Counted from the stretch's first letter, positions 20,946 to 33,388 are shown. The stretch is 64,000 bases of DNA from Melanopsichium pennsylvanicum (GCA_900208305.1 OAPG01000020.1:310001-374000); one strand, 5' to 3'. Translations and numbers: made by a program. The notes: generated by a model from the letters alone, not told the origin.

Positions 20946-23900
20946 TTACAAACCGACCAAGTTGGCAACAATAAAGGCAAAAATAGGAAGAACCAAATTG
21001 TCATGTTGATCACTAACCCCTTCCAAAACCCCCAAACTCACCACCACCATAACATATTTCCCCCAACTAAACTGTTCACACCAACCCATCATCCTCAACA
21101 TCCAAGCACTAACCCCAATACTCATCACAAAAGCCAAACTTCCTTCCACCGTCTTACTACTTCCACCTGGCCAATACATTCTACCATACCTTCTTCCCAC
21201 TATACTTGCCAAAGCATCGCCTACACCCAACACCAAAACACCCGTTTGCTGCAAAATCTTGGAATCTCCTTCCAACCACAATGGTCCTGCGCAACCGGTA
21301 AGCAGGTAGAAATGCGAAAGAATCACAGGTCCCGAATCCTTGTGATCCAAAAATTCGCTCATAAACACGTGCAGCGCTGCACCAAACGGGTACAGAGCAT
21401 AATACCTCACGTACTCGGCAAATATGAACATGGAGAACGCTAGAGAGAAGCCAAGGTGCGTCAAAGCCGGATCGAGTGCAATACCAGGAAGGAAAAGCAG
21501 CACGGCTAGAAAGTGGAAGAACTTGCGTCTTGCGTTGAGTGAGAGGTACGAAGCCCTCTTGATTGCTGCCGAGTTGTGCTCCTTGGCTAGAAAAGAGGCA
21601 GAGCCAGATAGAGTGCAGAATTTGAGGTTGACACCCACGCCTCGTGCTGCTCCATTCGCCGTATTACTAGCAGCCGCACCTGGTACTCCATTGGTACTCG
21701 CCTTGTCGCCACTGACCGGTGAAGCCACGCCCTCAGCAATCACCTCAACTCCACCTGGTGCATGCGAATTGGGCGAGACCGAAACAATAGCATCGCCACC
21801 TTTCGATGCACCGTTCAGTTGCTCTTGTTGCGCCTGTTGCTGTTTCAATTGCGCTGCCGAGCGATTGGCTGCCGCAGCACCCACCGGTGCCTTGGAACTG
21901 AGCATTGGCCGTGAGTAAGAATTCGTCAGGCTCCTGAACCTCTTCGCATTCGCCACCACCGCTTGCCAGCACGAAAGGCTGATCGAGATCAACACCACCC
22001 AATACGTGACGAGCACTGGTCGCGACCAAGGATGCGCTCCCTTGAGCATAAACGAGAGCGTCCAAAGCCAAGGATTACGGCGCACCAGCAACCAGCGTAC
22101 CCACATGCCCAACACGCCCACAATGTAGATTGCCGCAAACAGATAGAAGAACGCAGCGAGCAGTCGTCGATGCAAGTCTCGTTTGTCCGGCCATCTGAGC
22201 CTATGTGTCGGCTTCTGCGCCAGGTTGCGCGACAAGTAGAGAAGCGGCGAGAGGAGAAAGCCGACCATGAATGTTCCGACGATGAGCGCGAGCTGGAAGA
22301 TGAGCAGTGGCGTAGGTCGTCGGAACGTCTTGACGTATGGCGTTGTGACTGGAAGCAGCTTGGCCACAAACAGGTGCAGTGTCTCCATCGTGAGCGTCAC
22401 ACCGACGGCTGCGACGATACCCAGCTCTCCCAGCGTGAAGCTTTTGCGTGCGAGTCGCGAGATGGTGTACAGATTCGCTTGAAAGAACAAGGCCGCGGTG
22501 ATGACTTCCCAGCGTGACAGGTTGGACCACAGCGGGAAGCCATACAAGGCAGCTGCGTCCTTGATGAGCTCGAGTGCGATGGCAATCACAGTGGCAAAAG
22601 CCGTAAAGCTGCGCAGCTTGACCCAGTTGCTCTTGGGAAATTCGTGCGGACGGCGGATGAATTTGGTGGCGAGCAAGTGGCAGAGCAATATGGTGGAGGT
22701 CATGCACATGGTGCTCACGAGTGAAAGGCGCGAAACGACGAGTGCCGTCATGCCACCTCCGAGTTTGCGATTGTGACTGAGAATGACAGGAGGACCTTCG
22801 ACAAGCCAGGGTGGGTTTGGAAGCGATTCGCCCGACGCTTGCGCGCTGCTGCGGCCCGCAGCCTGATCCTGAATGGCCGAGAAGAGAGTCGCGCAAGCGA
22901 GCAAAGGAGGGAGAAGCAACGCATTCAGAGCGCCGTCTTCGGGACAAGCGCGATAGTTGCGGTGATCGGTGGCCCAGATAGCGGCCTGCTCGTCGGGGTC
23001 ACGAAGGAAAAAGTAGAGCGTAGTGACTATGGTCACAAAGCCGACTTCCGAAGCGTGGGTTTGGGTTTCTGGCTTCTCGTGCGTCTTGAGACCGTAGTAG
23101 GCAACGCATGATGCCAGACTCATGAGCAACGCCTCCAAGGAAGGATTGATGCGCATACGTTGCCAATTTGAGCTGAGCCCTCTGTACGACGGCGATGAAG
23201 ATGCCACGGCATGTGCTCCGCTCGAAACTGCGACACCTGCTGCATTTGAACCTGAAGATGAGCGTGCTGGTTCCACAGCTGGCTTTTTGGACGAGTCTGC
23301 ACCCGCGCTGTTCCGTACAGCCGCCGCTGATCCTGTCACCGATCCCGCCGCCGATTTGTCCTGGCTACCTCGGCTACCCTGGTGGAAAGCACCTGGTGTG
23401 GGAGCACATGCCGATGACACTGCGTTGGCCGCTTTGCGAGACGATGCCGATGAGCCGGCAGCGCCCGTGGCTCTGGGCAGAATCGAATCGCGATTAAAGC
23501 GTGATGCTGAACGGACGTTGGCGGGCGTGTTTGTCGACGATTCAGAGGGCAGTTGCTGCAATTGCTTGTTGGGCGATCGATTCTTGCTTCCGTTCATGTA
23601 TTTGGTTGAGTGAGAAGAGGTTCGTTTCTCGCTGCCAGACGCCGAGACACCATGCGGTGGTGGAGAAGCTAGTGTCGAAGCGCGCTTCGCTGCAGCATCT
23701 GATGCTGTCCCTCCCGCGCCACCGAGAGCTTTGAGCAGAAAGTGATCTGAAGCCAGCGAACGAGGAGGTTCGCAACTCCTTCGCTTTCGACCCACATCCC
23801 AGTCGAAGGGTTCGTACTCGGAGCTCGAAGAATGCTCATCGCTACTGGAGGCGTATCCGTTGGCACCATCTGCGGAAGGATCGGCTGAGTATGCTTCTCT

Positions 23901-24425
23901 GGAATCCACGGTGGCCGAGCGACGCCTGCGTGTGGGGCGATCCGTAGAGGAACCTGTAGAATCTTCCGAGGCGGCAGGAGGCCAAGCGTAGAAGCCGGAA
24001 GCTGGAGAAGAAGGTGGATATGGAGAAGATGTTGGTGACGATGCTGCAAATGAGTGACGTTTGGGTTTGACGTCGGCAGCAGCGGCTGAATCGAGGATGT
24101 GACGTCTGCGGATGATGCCAGCGTGGAACGCATTGGGAGCGGAGGTAGCGGCAGCGCCAGTGCTCTGTCTACGAGAAGATGGCCCAGCTTTGGGATTGGT
24201 AGCCGAGTGAGGGTACGGGCCGCTACCGTTGCTGCTGCCACTGGAATGAGCGTTGGCGTGAGCGCCAGCAGCGCTACCATTCAGTTTGGACTTTCTCCAT
24301 TCGCGTGCGCCTTGAGCAGGAGCCTGGTTAGAGAGTCTGCGAGCTGCATTGCGGATACGTGATGGATGCAGGAGCGATGTTTCGGGTATGGAAGCGACCG
24401 AGTCGGTGGACCAGCTGCGCTCCAT
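20946..24425 (-). CDS. sec59: Dolichol kinase (Sec59/DOLK) with long N-terminal extension
   Basis: Multispanning ER membrane enzyme that phosphorylates dolichol with CTP, supplying dolichyl phosphate for N-glycosylation, O-mannosylation and GPI anchors. 1159 residues from ATG 24425, about twice the yeast or human enzyme (~520-540). The last ~200 residues carry the family core: LNARRKFFHFLAVLLFLPG, FAEYVRYYALYPFG, ILSHFYLLTGCAGPLWL, GVLVLGVGDALASIVGRRYG, and SSKTVEGSLAFVMS. The middle holds at least a dozen hydrophobic segments. The first ~440 residues are Ser/Ala-rich low complexity with no visible domain. I prefer 24425 (MERSWSTDSV, A at -3) over the in-frame start at 24677, whose extra sequence looks like leader. 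Intronless. Identity secure from the C-terminus. Confidence 0.9.
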   Translation of the reverse strand: MERSWSTDSVASIPETSLLHPSRIRNAARRLSNQAPAQGAREWRKSKLNGSAAGAHANAHSSGSSNGSGPYPHSATNPKAGPSSRRQSTGAAATSAPNAFHAGIIRRRHILDSAAAADVKPKRHSFAASSPTSSPYPPSSPASGFYAWPPAASEDSTGSSTDRPTRRRRSATVDSREAYSADPSADGANGYASSSDEHSSSSEYEPFDWDVGRKRRSCEPPRSLASDHFLLKALGGAGGTASDAAAKRASTLASPPPHGVSASGSEKRTSSHSTKYMNGSKNRSPNKQLQQLPSESSTNTPANVRSASRFNRDSILPRATGAAGSSASSRKAANAVSSACAPTPGAFHQGSRGSQDKSAAGSVTGSAAAVRNSAGADSSKKPAVEPARSSSGSNAAGVAVSSGAHAVASSSPSYRGLSSNWQRMRINPSLEALLMSLASCVAYYGLKTHEKPETQTHASEVGFVTIVTTLYFFLRDPDEQAAIWATDHRNYRACPEDGALNALLLPPLLACATLFSAIQDQAAGRSSAQASGESLPNPPWLVEGPPVILSHNRKLGGGMTALVVSRLSLVSTMCMTSTILLCHLLATKFIRRPHEFPKSNWVKLRSFTAFATVIAIALELIKDAAALYGFPLWSNLSRWEVITAALFFQANLYTISRLARKSFTLGELGIVAAVGVTLTMETLHLFVAKLLPVTTPYVKTFRRPTPLLIFQLALIVGTFMVGFLLSPLLYLSRNLAQKPTHRLRWPDKRDLHRRLLAAFFYLFAAIYIVGVLGMWVRWLLVRRNPWLWTLSFMLKGAHPWSRPVLVTYWVVLISISLSCWQAVVANAKRFRSLTNSYSRPMLSSKAPVGAAAANRSAAQLKQQQAQQEQLNGASKGGDAIVSVSPNSHAPGGVEVIAEGVASPVSGDKASTNGVPGAAASNTANGAARGVGVNLKFCTLSGSASFLAKEHNSAAIKRASYLSLNARRKFFHFLAVLLFLPGIALDPALTHLGFSLAFSMFIFAEYVRYYALYPFGAALHVFMSEFLDHKDSGPVILSHFYLLTGCAGPLWLEGDSKILQQTGVLVLGVGDALASIVGRRYGRMYWPGGSSKTVEGSLAFVMSIGVSAWMLRMMGWCEQFSWGKYVMVVVSLGVLEGVSDQHDNLVLPIFAFIVANLVGL

Positions 24426-25772
24426 ATTGACTGTGAGAAGCGCTGAGCACGGCGTGGGGTGAAGTTCGTGCAGTACAGTACGATGCGTTGAGCTGATCGA
24501 TGTTGCAACTTGATGTGGAGTAGGAAGGAGTCGATGACAGCCAGTGGATGTAGCTATGGATTCATGTCTCGTATTGGCGTATAGTCGTCGTGGTGGTCGT
24601 CTGAATCCTTCTAGGTGAGACGAGAGTGAGTGGAGGTCGGAATGAGAACCAAGTGTAATGCAATGTAAACCGACCAAGAAGGATAGTGGGATGAATAAAT
24701 GACAAGAGGCCCAAATGAGAGGCTAGATGGAATTGACCAAGGTGATGGAGTGTTGAAATGGAGGGTGAGTGGAGTGGACCCCTGTGCAAAGACACTGTGA
24801 ATGGCTGAATTGGCTTTAGGATGGATTCGATGGATTTTGCGCGTTGTCATACTGCGAGTGTCAGATGTTACTTACTGTAAGAGAGTCAATCCAAAAAAAG
24901 CCAGCGGGATCAGACAACACGCACAGATGTGCTTTATGCATATGCACCCAAATACTCACACTTGTCCACTCAGTTGGAAATAACACGACAAATACAAATT
25001 AAACAAACCAAAAAACAGCGCGCCATTCATCACAAATGTTAGAGCGAATTCGGCAGAGAGTCCGATAATTGTGTGTTGCCCTTCTTTGCTACAGCATCAA
25101 GCATGGATGGATGGTTGCACGTCCCAGAGCACAGCCAAATAATAATGTACGTATACTACTTTTCTGTGATTCTTAACGGAAGCGTAAAAGATCGCTCTCT
25201 CGAAAAATCATGCATGCAACGTGTGCTGACGTGCAGCATACTTGTCTCATCAACGCAGTCACCACACACACACACAAACACACCTATGCTTTTAAATAGG
25301 ATCCATTCCGATCAAGATCGCGTGAAAATCCAAAACAAAACCTACACAAATACAGTAAATTTGTACATTCACCCCCATTTACAATATGGAGAAAATGAGC
25401 AAAACACCGTCATTCAAATACCTTTCAAAGCACATACTATACTGTATACCCAAGCGAGTGGAAATCCGTGCAAGATGACAATCAATTGAGTCCTGGTGTG
25501 TATGTGTGTTGCGACACTTTATACAGTTATGCTCTTTCTATACAGTCATCGAGTACAACAAATTTTTCTTGTTCTCATACACTATATCGATCGTGCAAAC
25601 AGTCACGCTAGCTGACAAACATATACACTCAACTTCTGCAACCGACCTCTACACTCGAAAACCCTGCAGAGTAAACATGAAATAGAAAACCATATCATAT
25701 CATACAACAAATGAATCAGAATTAAAACAACCATCTTAACAACATTTGCTCGAGTGCAAAAATGGTTTCACT
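24426..25772. other. Intergenic region, nothing recognised
   Basis: About 1.35 kb upstream of sec59 and downstream of the KilA-N factor gene (both minus strand). It has A/C-rich stretches and several tactgta/tacagta heptamers (24474, 24873, 25351, 25440). No exon, RNA gene or repeat element is supported. Confidence 0.45.
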
Positions 25773-28700
25773 TCAGTTGGATACAGTCGATGGTTGCCAC
25801 GACTCTAACGACGACGATGATGGTGCATGAGCAATGTTAGAAGCGGGTAGACTTGGTGAGGATGATGACATGTACGTCCAAGTATGACTATTGCTGTTGC
25901 TGCTGCTCTTGCAGGTGTTGTTGTCGTTGGCGGTCGATTCACTCCATGTCGAAAAATGTACATTGGCGTTGGTCGAGTACGAGGAACAAGTGTAGGCGTT
26001 CGTAAAGCCACCACAATCGCGTGAATCTACTCCCAGTACACCCCCACTACCACTACAACCACCACCACCACCAACACCAACACCACCACCACCACCAACA
26101 CTGGCAACTGTCTTGATTGGCGAAACCGCCGATTGATCAAGTTGAAAAAAATCACTATTGTGGTTGTTGTGGTTGTTGCAAGATGAAGCTGGTCCGACCT
26201 GATTCTTGTTTGAAGAATCGTTGCACAGCGACGCATGCGAAGGCACTGTAGGAGGAACCACGAGTCCGCATCCAGCAGCGTAATTCTGAGCCAAAGACGA
26301 GGACGATGCGTTGGAGGATGGGGGTGAGGACAAGATAGGAGAGCCTCCGTTGGCTTCAAGTCGTACAATCGGTGAGGCGCAGTGTGCATGTGACGTCGAT
26401 CTCTCTGATCCCATTTCTGGCACTTGCAGACTTGCTTCTCCGCCACCGCCAACCATCGAAGAAGCTGGAGGCCACATCATGTGCTCAAAGTCAGTAGACA
26501 TTGCAGTGGAACCAAGTCCACCTTCATGAGTGCCATTCCATTCACCACGTTCCAGCCCAACAAATTTGCTGTAATGGAACGTGGCCGGCTGCGACTGCTC
26601 GTACGAGGAATGCTGCACGCCGCCTTTGCTCTTGACCATGTGCTCCACGGTTTGACCGTCGACGACGCTGTTGTTCAAAACGGGTATCAGGCTGTCAGCT
26701 GAGCTGCTCGAAACTATTCTGTCGAGGACCAGTATAGCAACTTACGAAATCGGCAGGCTAGGACCGTAGCAGGAGGTCTGATGAGGCCCACCATTGTTGT
26801 GGCGCTTACGAGCGCGCTTCTGTGAAGCGCCAATTGCGAGCTGTCCAAACCCGTCCGAGTTTGGTCGCAAGCAACTTGCCGGAAAGTCATAGCCGAACAG
26901 TGGAACGAGATGGTCTCGGATCTCCCAAGCGATGCGGCGAGAAAGTTCTTTTGCCAAATCGTACGGAAGCCAAGTACCTTGGATGCTCAGGTAGCCTCCT
27001 TTGAGCTTGGTAATGTGAGGGTCGAGTGCCGGACAATTTCTAATAAGCCGTCCGAAGTTGACTATGATTGTACAAAAAAAGCGAGATGAGGCGATACAAA
27101 TTGGGTTCAAACTTAGTTTCATCTGTCAAATACCAAGAAAAAAAAAACTACTCCTTCAAGAGAAAAGAGGAGCAACTCACCCTTGGTTTTTCCCAAGGCT
27201 TGCGTGATCGACGTGCTGTTTTGTTCCAGTTCAAGCCGACGAAAACAAGTTACATCAGCAAATAGTCCTGGCCAGCGGTGGCGAATGGTGGTGCTCGTTA
27301 CTTACAATCGTACAAACGACGTGTCGACATTGATCATCATGGTATGGCCGCGCACATCGTATTCAAAGACTGTCATGGTGAACAGAGTGAAGACACTATT
27401 AATGTCAATACTGCTGTTGTTCGTCAACTTGTGCGCAGTGCAGTCAAGCGCCACTCACCTGCCATAAAGCCACGGTCGCCACCAGTCGTCGCATACTTGC
27501 CCTTCCTGAATTCGTGCATCTGAGTCGGAAAAAGCCTAGCAGGGCGTGGGGCCGAGATGTAAAAGCTTCCACTCGATCCGTTACCTCCAACAGGTGCTTG
27601 AACAGGATGCGGACAGGCCACACCTAGCTCATTGCGCGCGTAAGGAAGAGCGCGCTTCCTAGCCATTCCGCCGTTAGCTGCGAGGCTGCTATCGTAAACG
27701 TGACTCATTGGCATTTCGCGAGTGGTGTCGTACTTGGAGCTCTTGAGCTTCAATAGCAGTTGCGCAGCGTACGCGACGCCTTCGAGACCGTGATGCTTGA
27801 GCTGTTCAGAATTCGGAGTGGTGCCAGCAGCCTTGATGTTCAAGGTAGCCTTTGAGTCGCTCAATGATTCCTTCGAAGATGTAGGGTACTCTTGTTGAAC
27901 TGCGTCTTGCAGTGCAGCGTTGTGAAGTCTCTGCTGTGGAGAAGGGTCGTGCTGTAAAGGATGTTGATCGACCGCAACGAAACGTCAGGGAAGGTATGAA
28001 GCGTCAGTGAGGGTGTTGAAATGCAGCTGTCTTGGAAGAAAGACGACAGGTGGCAAATAAGTATGGTGGGTGGATGAGGAGAGGGGGGGGGGGAAAGGGG
28101 AATTATATACGCCCCAGTCGCATCAGTAGTATCGAGCGTCAAACAATACGTCTGGAGAACCAAGACAAAGGAATCCAAGAGCCGACGTAGAGCGAATGCG
28201 ACAAGACAAAAGAGATAATGTAATGAGCGCTGCTGACACGTCGAAGAGACTACAGCCAAGCATAAAGTATCCTTGCCGCATTCAGACGTGATAGCCGCTC
28301 GATCCAAAATGCAACATGTGGGAACATACTGCAACAAGAGCGCAGAGGGTTGCAACAGCGAATTGGCCGGCAGACCTGCACATGACCGGCCACAAGAATG
28401 GCCATGTACCGCTTACTCCTTCTCGCTACCCCTCGCCGAATAGTGGGCTCCATTTCCCGTGCCATCTCATATTGTGCGCATCAACTCATCGTCTCGCACC
28501 CGACCTTTGTGAGCGCAAAAGCAACTACCAGAATACCGAGTGGGGGAAACAAATCCACGCCCTTATCCGCAAAGATCGCACAAGTTTGCGATGCTCTGAT
28601 CCGACACCTGGAGAGGGGCCAAGTAACCTATTCCCGGCGTAGTTTGGTAAAGGTTGAGCCAAAACCTTGTATGCTCTTGACCCTGAACTATAATTCGTCA

Positions 28701-30337
28701 CAGAGACTGCGCCGACCACCACGGTTGCCACAGTTTCACCGGAAGGCCGTCGCCGCTTTTCGTACTAACAAGCTTGTTGCGGCAGCGTATCTGCTGGATA
28801 CTCGAAGAGCAGCAATCGAGTATGAATCGGAACGTTTCTAAGTGACGATGCCGTGGTCACGAATCATGCATACCTTCGGAAATGCAGTCTGATCAAGACC
28901 ATCTCGACATCTGTACCGAAGCATGCTCAACACATTCAACAGAACTTCCTGCGCCATCTGATGCCCGGCAGAGTCCGAATATTGCGCAAGACAAGCGCAG
29001 AAGAGTCACCGGCGACTTGGTCAACGGTTTAATAACGAGCTGGTGGGAACAGTGCAAGCGGCGCTAAGAGATGAGGGCTAACCGATTAACGGAAAAGCTC
29101 TTCGGAAGAGACGACTGGATGCAGTTGTGATTGAGAAAGCAGAACAAGGTTCTGTGAGCCCTGCAAATGTAGGCAAGCATAGCTCATCAAGAGTATGAGA
29201 ATCAAAGAGGCTCTGCGGCTGTGGTCGTGGTGAACTTGGAGACTTCGTGTGTGCTTTGACGACCCATGCATGCAGATTGTGAAGCCAAACCTTGATGTTG
29301 CCCTTCAACATCCGCACATTTCATGAGTGATCATTGCATCGTACTTTTGGCTTACTCTAATCACTTGTAGTGATACGATACAGTCATACAGTTCTTTGGC
29401 TGCAACGATGCTGCAGTCAAGACTTGCAAAACATTCGAATCATTCCATATGAAGTCCGGTTCATCAAAGCTGCACAACTCGGTTCCAGCTTGCCGACCCA
29501 AGAGAATCGTCGCTCATGCAACTGGCCCGGTCAAGGCGTGGGCTGTTTTCGGTATCTCGCAACAACGTGCAGTCAAAATTGGCCGTTGCCACAGATACGA
29601 CAGAGACCGGCCAAAACGATGCGCTCACACTTGGACTCTTGCAGGATACGGTTGTTTTGCAGAGTGTCTTCCGTGACCTGAAAACTCGTGCATCCGACGG
29701 AGCTTGCGAGGCCCAAGGAAGGAGGTTTCAATTTATGCATCGACATCGACGGCTGATCGAGCGACATTTCGCTTGTGTCATGTGGCGAGGTGTTGCATTC
29801 CGATAAGGTGTCGAGATGCAACAGCGAGCCTCGAGTTGGATTGTGCGGGATATGCCTTCTATCGTGGACCATTCGCTGTGCTCCTGAGTCGGCAGGCAGC
29901 AAGAAGGGAACCTTCGACGTGGGCATGCATAACGAGGCGCGTTGACGGCGGTTACCGGATAAAGGAAAGTGCTCGATCCGCGGAGGCCTGACAACATCCG
30001 TTCTGCGGCTTGAGCGAACGTGCTCGATTACGAATAGGACAAAGATGGAATCGAAAAAAAGAGGGAAGTATCGAATGAAACAAATTGTGGGCGAAGCGAT
30101 ACTTACCGGTGATTGCTTCAAAGCTTGCTCAGGGTGGGCAAGGTTTGAGTTTTCCTTTTTGATGGTGTGGGCTTGGATCTGCTTGCCCAGAACGTCCGAA
30201 GACAATCTGTGGGACAATGAGGGCTGGTGTGGCTTGGCAGCGATACTCCATTGCAAGCTCGTCATCCCCCCTCGACGCTGCAAAAGAAGGTTGTGCCCGA
30301 CAGATGAGCGTGTACTGCTCGTCTCGGCAGACTGCAT
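25773..30337 (-). CDS. KilA-N/APSES-type transcription factor (Xbp1-like), six exons
   Basis: Model: exons 30337-30107, 27951-27459, 27369-27306, 27215-27181, 27061-26746 and 26691-25773; 685 residues, all junctions GT...AG and in phase. Exons 2-5 rebuild one DNA-binding domain, residues ~230-355: VFEYDVRGHTMMINV, then FVRFTSITQALGKTK, FGRLIRNCPALDPHI, KGGYLSIQGTWLPYDLAKEL and LVPLFGYDFPASCL. This is the KilA-N/APSES fold, and the GGYLxIQGTW...PLFGxDFPxSC pattern is nearer Xbp1-type repressors than StuA/Ust1 proteins. A basic KRARKR follows. The long C-terminus is Ser/Asn/Gly-rich. Exons 2-6 are well supported. Exon 1 and its 2155-nt intron are less certain: phases agree and exon 2 has no usable upstream ATG, but a TATA box inside the intron could drive a shorter form starting at the Met codons near 27714. 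Likely a nuclear regulator; targets unknown. Confidence 0.78.
27952..30106 (-). other. Predicted 2.15-kb first intron of the KilA-N factor gene
   Basis: Donor gtaagt at 30106, acceptor tttacag ending at 27952. Open frames inside it (for example 28398-28841 on plus) are short and domain-free. On the minus strand it contains TATATAA at 28103-28109 followed by a C-rich tract, a possible internal promoter. Confidence 0.5.
28103..28109 (-). promoter_or_regulatory. TATA-like element inside the first intron of the KilA-N gene
   Basis: TATATAA on the minus strand (context gcgtatataattcc), about 150 nt upstream of exon 2. A transcript from here would lack exon 1, and its first in-frame ATG would be in exon 2 near 27714. 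Confidence 0.45.
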
Positions 30338-32175
30338 TCCTGCCACGGTTACCGTTCTTTCCGACAATATCAAAGAAGATTTATGCGAGTGGGTTTGTGT
30401 GTGAAACAGGGTTCATGTCAGCAATGCTTTGTGTTTGTCCTGAACACAACGATCAACAAGCTATATGCTCTCGAACGTTCTGCACCTGGGAAACGTGAGG
30501 GCCTCAATGTACCTTTTCCGTAAATTGAGGATGCAGAGAGCAGTTTGATCTTAGGGGGAAGACGGAAGGGAAGTCAAGGTGTTAGAACCGGGCGATGGAT
30601 GGTGTGATCGACAGGGATTGCTAGGCACAGCCGGAATCGTGGTGACTTGAGGAGAAACACTGGTTCTTTCTTGACCTACCATGTACTTTGGACGCAGTCT
30701 TTTAAGCACTCCGACTTACACAGGCTGCCACTGTAGGACCATCCATGTACGGTCGACGGTGAGGTAGGAAGACAAATTTGGTAAAGAAAGACGGTCTTCG
30801 GCCTGGGTCAGAGATCATTGAGCAGTTTTTCGCCTCAGCTGCAGATCGATTGCAACATTCGACACAAGCGATCAATTGTCGTTCGGCACTTTGCTTTGCG
30901 GACTTCTCTACCTATCGAAGCAGACGCTGCTTGATATTCGCTCATGTCTCCGTTTGCTGCGCATTCGAGAGGCGAGATGAGTTCTCTGGTAAATCAAGGT
31001 TCCACATGATTTGCGACGATGATCTTTGCTTCGGCCGCAACTTGTACTTCTGTCCTACTTTAGTCTTGCCCCGCTTCTATTCGAAACAGCAAAGACGACA
31101 TCTTGGTAGCGGGACAGTTCAATCTGTCTTTGGCGCAGAATGAACAGACGGATCTCTTGAACGTCTACTTCGACGTTGAACATGATCAAGCAAGTGACAA
31201 CTGCGCTCGTCGAACCCTTCGGAAGCGTTTCGAGCGTGTACGATCACACTGCGATTGTCGTTGCGACTCGAAGCTTGGAATTGATGAGGATCGTAGCCCA
31301 TTCTTGAGGACGGATGATGACGATGGTGCGAGACAGTCGATGCGCAATCTTCTTTATAATAGAGGTGACAGGTGTCGACCTTACACTCTTGCAGGTGGAC
31401 CGCGTACGAGTACTGTCTCAGCCTAAGGTACAGTTTCAGGTGCAGCACACGTGAAGCTCAGCAATATACAGGGCAGTGGTACGGACGTGTGCGCCAAACT
31501 TTGAGCAACACAAATGCCGCTACGAGGCGGAAGCAATTTACACCATATCCTCCACTGACTAGAAGAAGAGAAATCACTATTCTATGACTGAGGGATGTAA
31601 CGAAACACAACAAGGAGCTGGATGAGGTGGCTTGCATGCTCCTTTGGGGTGCACCCCGGATCGTGGTTCGGCGAAGCCGCGCTCATGTCTCAATTCAGAG
31701 ATCACTGTCTGACAAGATGGCTCCTTCTCTCCATGGTTCCATAGAATCCGAATCGAATTCAGCGTCGCCTCACATCCAGCAGCTTTAGTCCAGGCACGAC
31801 TCTGGCAACACCTTCATCTCATTGCATCTTGACCAGTCCAGCGGTACCTGTAGCCGCTCACGAATTGCATCCACTATTTTCTGGCTCGAAAGGTGGCCCT
31901 TGCAATTGGCTCTGTGCAGTGTTGCAGACTACACCCCAGGTGCAAAGCGCTTCGTCATCGTGCTGCGGGGTCCAACATTGAACGGCGTGGTCAGATCCTA
32001 CATGGATGGTACCAGCACCATCCACGTCTTGCGAATTCAGCACATCAGTCCACACAGCTCCTATCGCACCGAGCGTTGACAAACAAACCAACATTGAGCA
32101 AACAAGATTATTTCTTTGTATTGTACAATTCTCGAGACGATCTGTATCAATCTTGACAAGAGAAAGAGAATCCAA
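30338..32175. other. Intergenic region upstream of the KilA-N gene
   Basis: 1.8 kb between pre10 and the first predicted exon. It holds only short overlapping frames on both strands with no domains. It may be promoter or contain further 5' non-coding exons; I see no RNA gene or repeat. Confidence 0.45.
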
Positions 32176-33388
32176 TCAATCCTCCATCTCATCATCCAAA
32201 GCAGCCCTAGCCTTACTAATCGCCTCGTCCCTCAAATCTGCCGGCACGGCCGTGTGAACACCATTGCTCTCTGGCCCAATCCAGCTCAATTCCAACTCAA
32301 ACTCTTTGTCCTTTGCATCGTCATGAACCTTGAAGATAATCTTTGCGGCTTCTTCCACTGCATCCTTCTGGGTCAAAGTCTCGAGATCCAATTTCTCAAT
32401 CCCTGTCTTTGCCAACTGTCTCCCCTTTCCCACCGCACAACCATTATAACCCCAAAACACACCCGAAGGTTCGATCATGTAGATCTGGGGACCCTTTGTA
32501 TCGTCCACACCTGCAATGATGGCTGAAACACCAAAAGGTCGCACCGAAGAGTACAGCGTGTACGCCTGAACATAGTACGCCACGCGATCAGCAAGCGTCT
32601 TGACAGGCGCTGGAAATCGATAGTTGTCAAGATGCGATACAGCTTCAGATCGAGCTCGACCCGCAAGATGCTTTCCGTCAGCGATGAGGCCGGCAGACAC
32701 AATTCCAATGTGAGGGGCAACGTTGAAAATGCGCTTATTCGAGTTGGGAACCAGGAGTTTGGATTGAACCAACTTTTCCACACCAATCACTACACCAGTC
32801 TTTGTTTTGATGGCGATAGCTGTGCCCGCATTTTCTGCTGCTTTGGCTGCGTACTCGATCTGCGGTGGAGTCAGCGAAGACCGGAGTGGTATGAGGATCA
32901 TTTTAGGAAGAGTGAGAGTGAGATGCGTGAATCCATGTATCAACAGAAGGGACCAGGAGCACACGCCGTAGTCGAAGGAATCCCCACAAAAAAAGGTCGG
33001 AATGGTCGAAACAAGAGGGAATCGGAAGGGAGGTTGGGCAAAGGGTGGTATAGAAAAAGTTGTGCAAGCCCGAGCAGATCGAGCGAGAGATTCAGTCGAG
33101 ATGTCCGAGGATGATCCCGTTGAAGTAGGAGAAGCAAGATAGATCGAGGCGCAGAAGAGGAGTTTGACAAATAAAAAGCAGATGAGAGTGGGTGAGTTAC
33201 TGCTACTTGGTAATCAGAGCGGCAGCTACAGTGGTCAAAGCCGATTGAAAGATCAAGCTGCATGACAGCAGCAAGAGTACAGCGTCATTGCAGCCTAATA
33301 TAGCAGAGTGTGAACATACCTGAAAGATTCGACCATCAGGAGAATAAGTACTCGCTGAGAGATCGTAGCCTGTACCTTGCGATGCCAT
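32176..33388 (-). CDS. pre10: 20S proteasome subunit alpha7 (Pre10/PSMA3), two exons
   Basis: Exon 1 is 33388-33320 and exon 2 is 32859-32176, giving 250 residues. The intron (gtatgt at 33319 to ccgcag at 32860) is 460 nt and phase 0. The joined N-terminus reads MASQGTGYDLSASTYSPDGR then IFQIEYAAKA, the alpha-subunit gate signature; GTGYDLSAS is the alpha7 form. Further matches are GVEKLVQSKLL, SNKRIFNVAPHIG, ADRVAYYVQAYTLYSSVRPFG, YMIEPSGVFWGY and FELELSWIG, ending in an acidic tail (DDEMED) as in alpha7. It is part of the 20S core particle whose 19S partner Rpn2 is encoded at 5232-8729. The frame continuing upstream of exon 2 is intron sequence. Confidence 0.95.

Noticed and set aside
28398..28841. 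147-codon plus-strand frame within the predicted KilA-N first intron
   Set aside because: No domain or codon support; more likely intron or promoter sequence.
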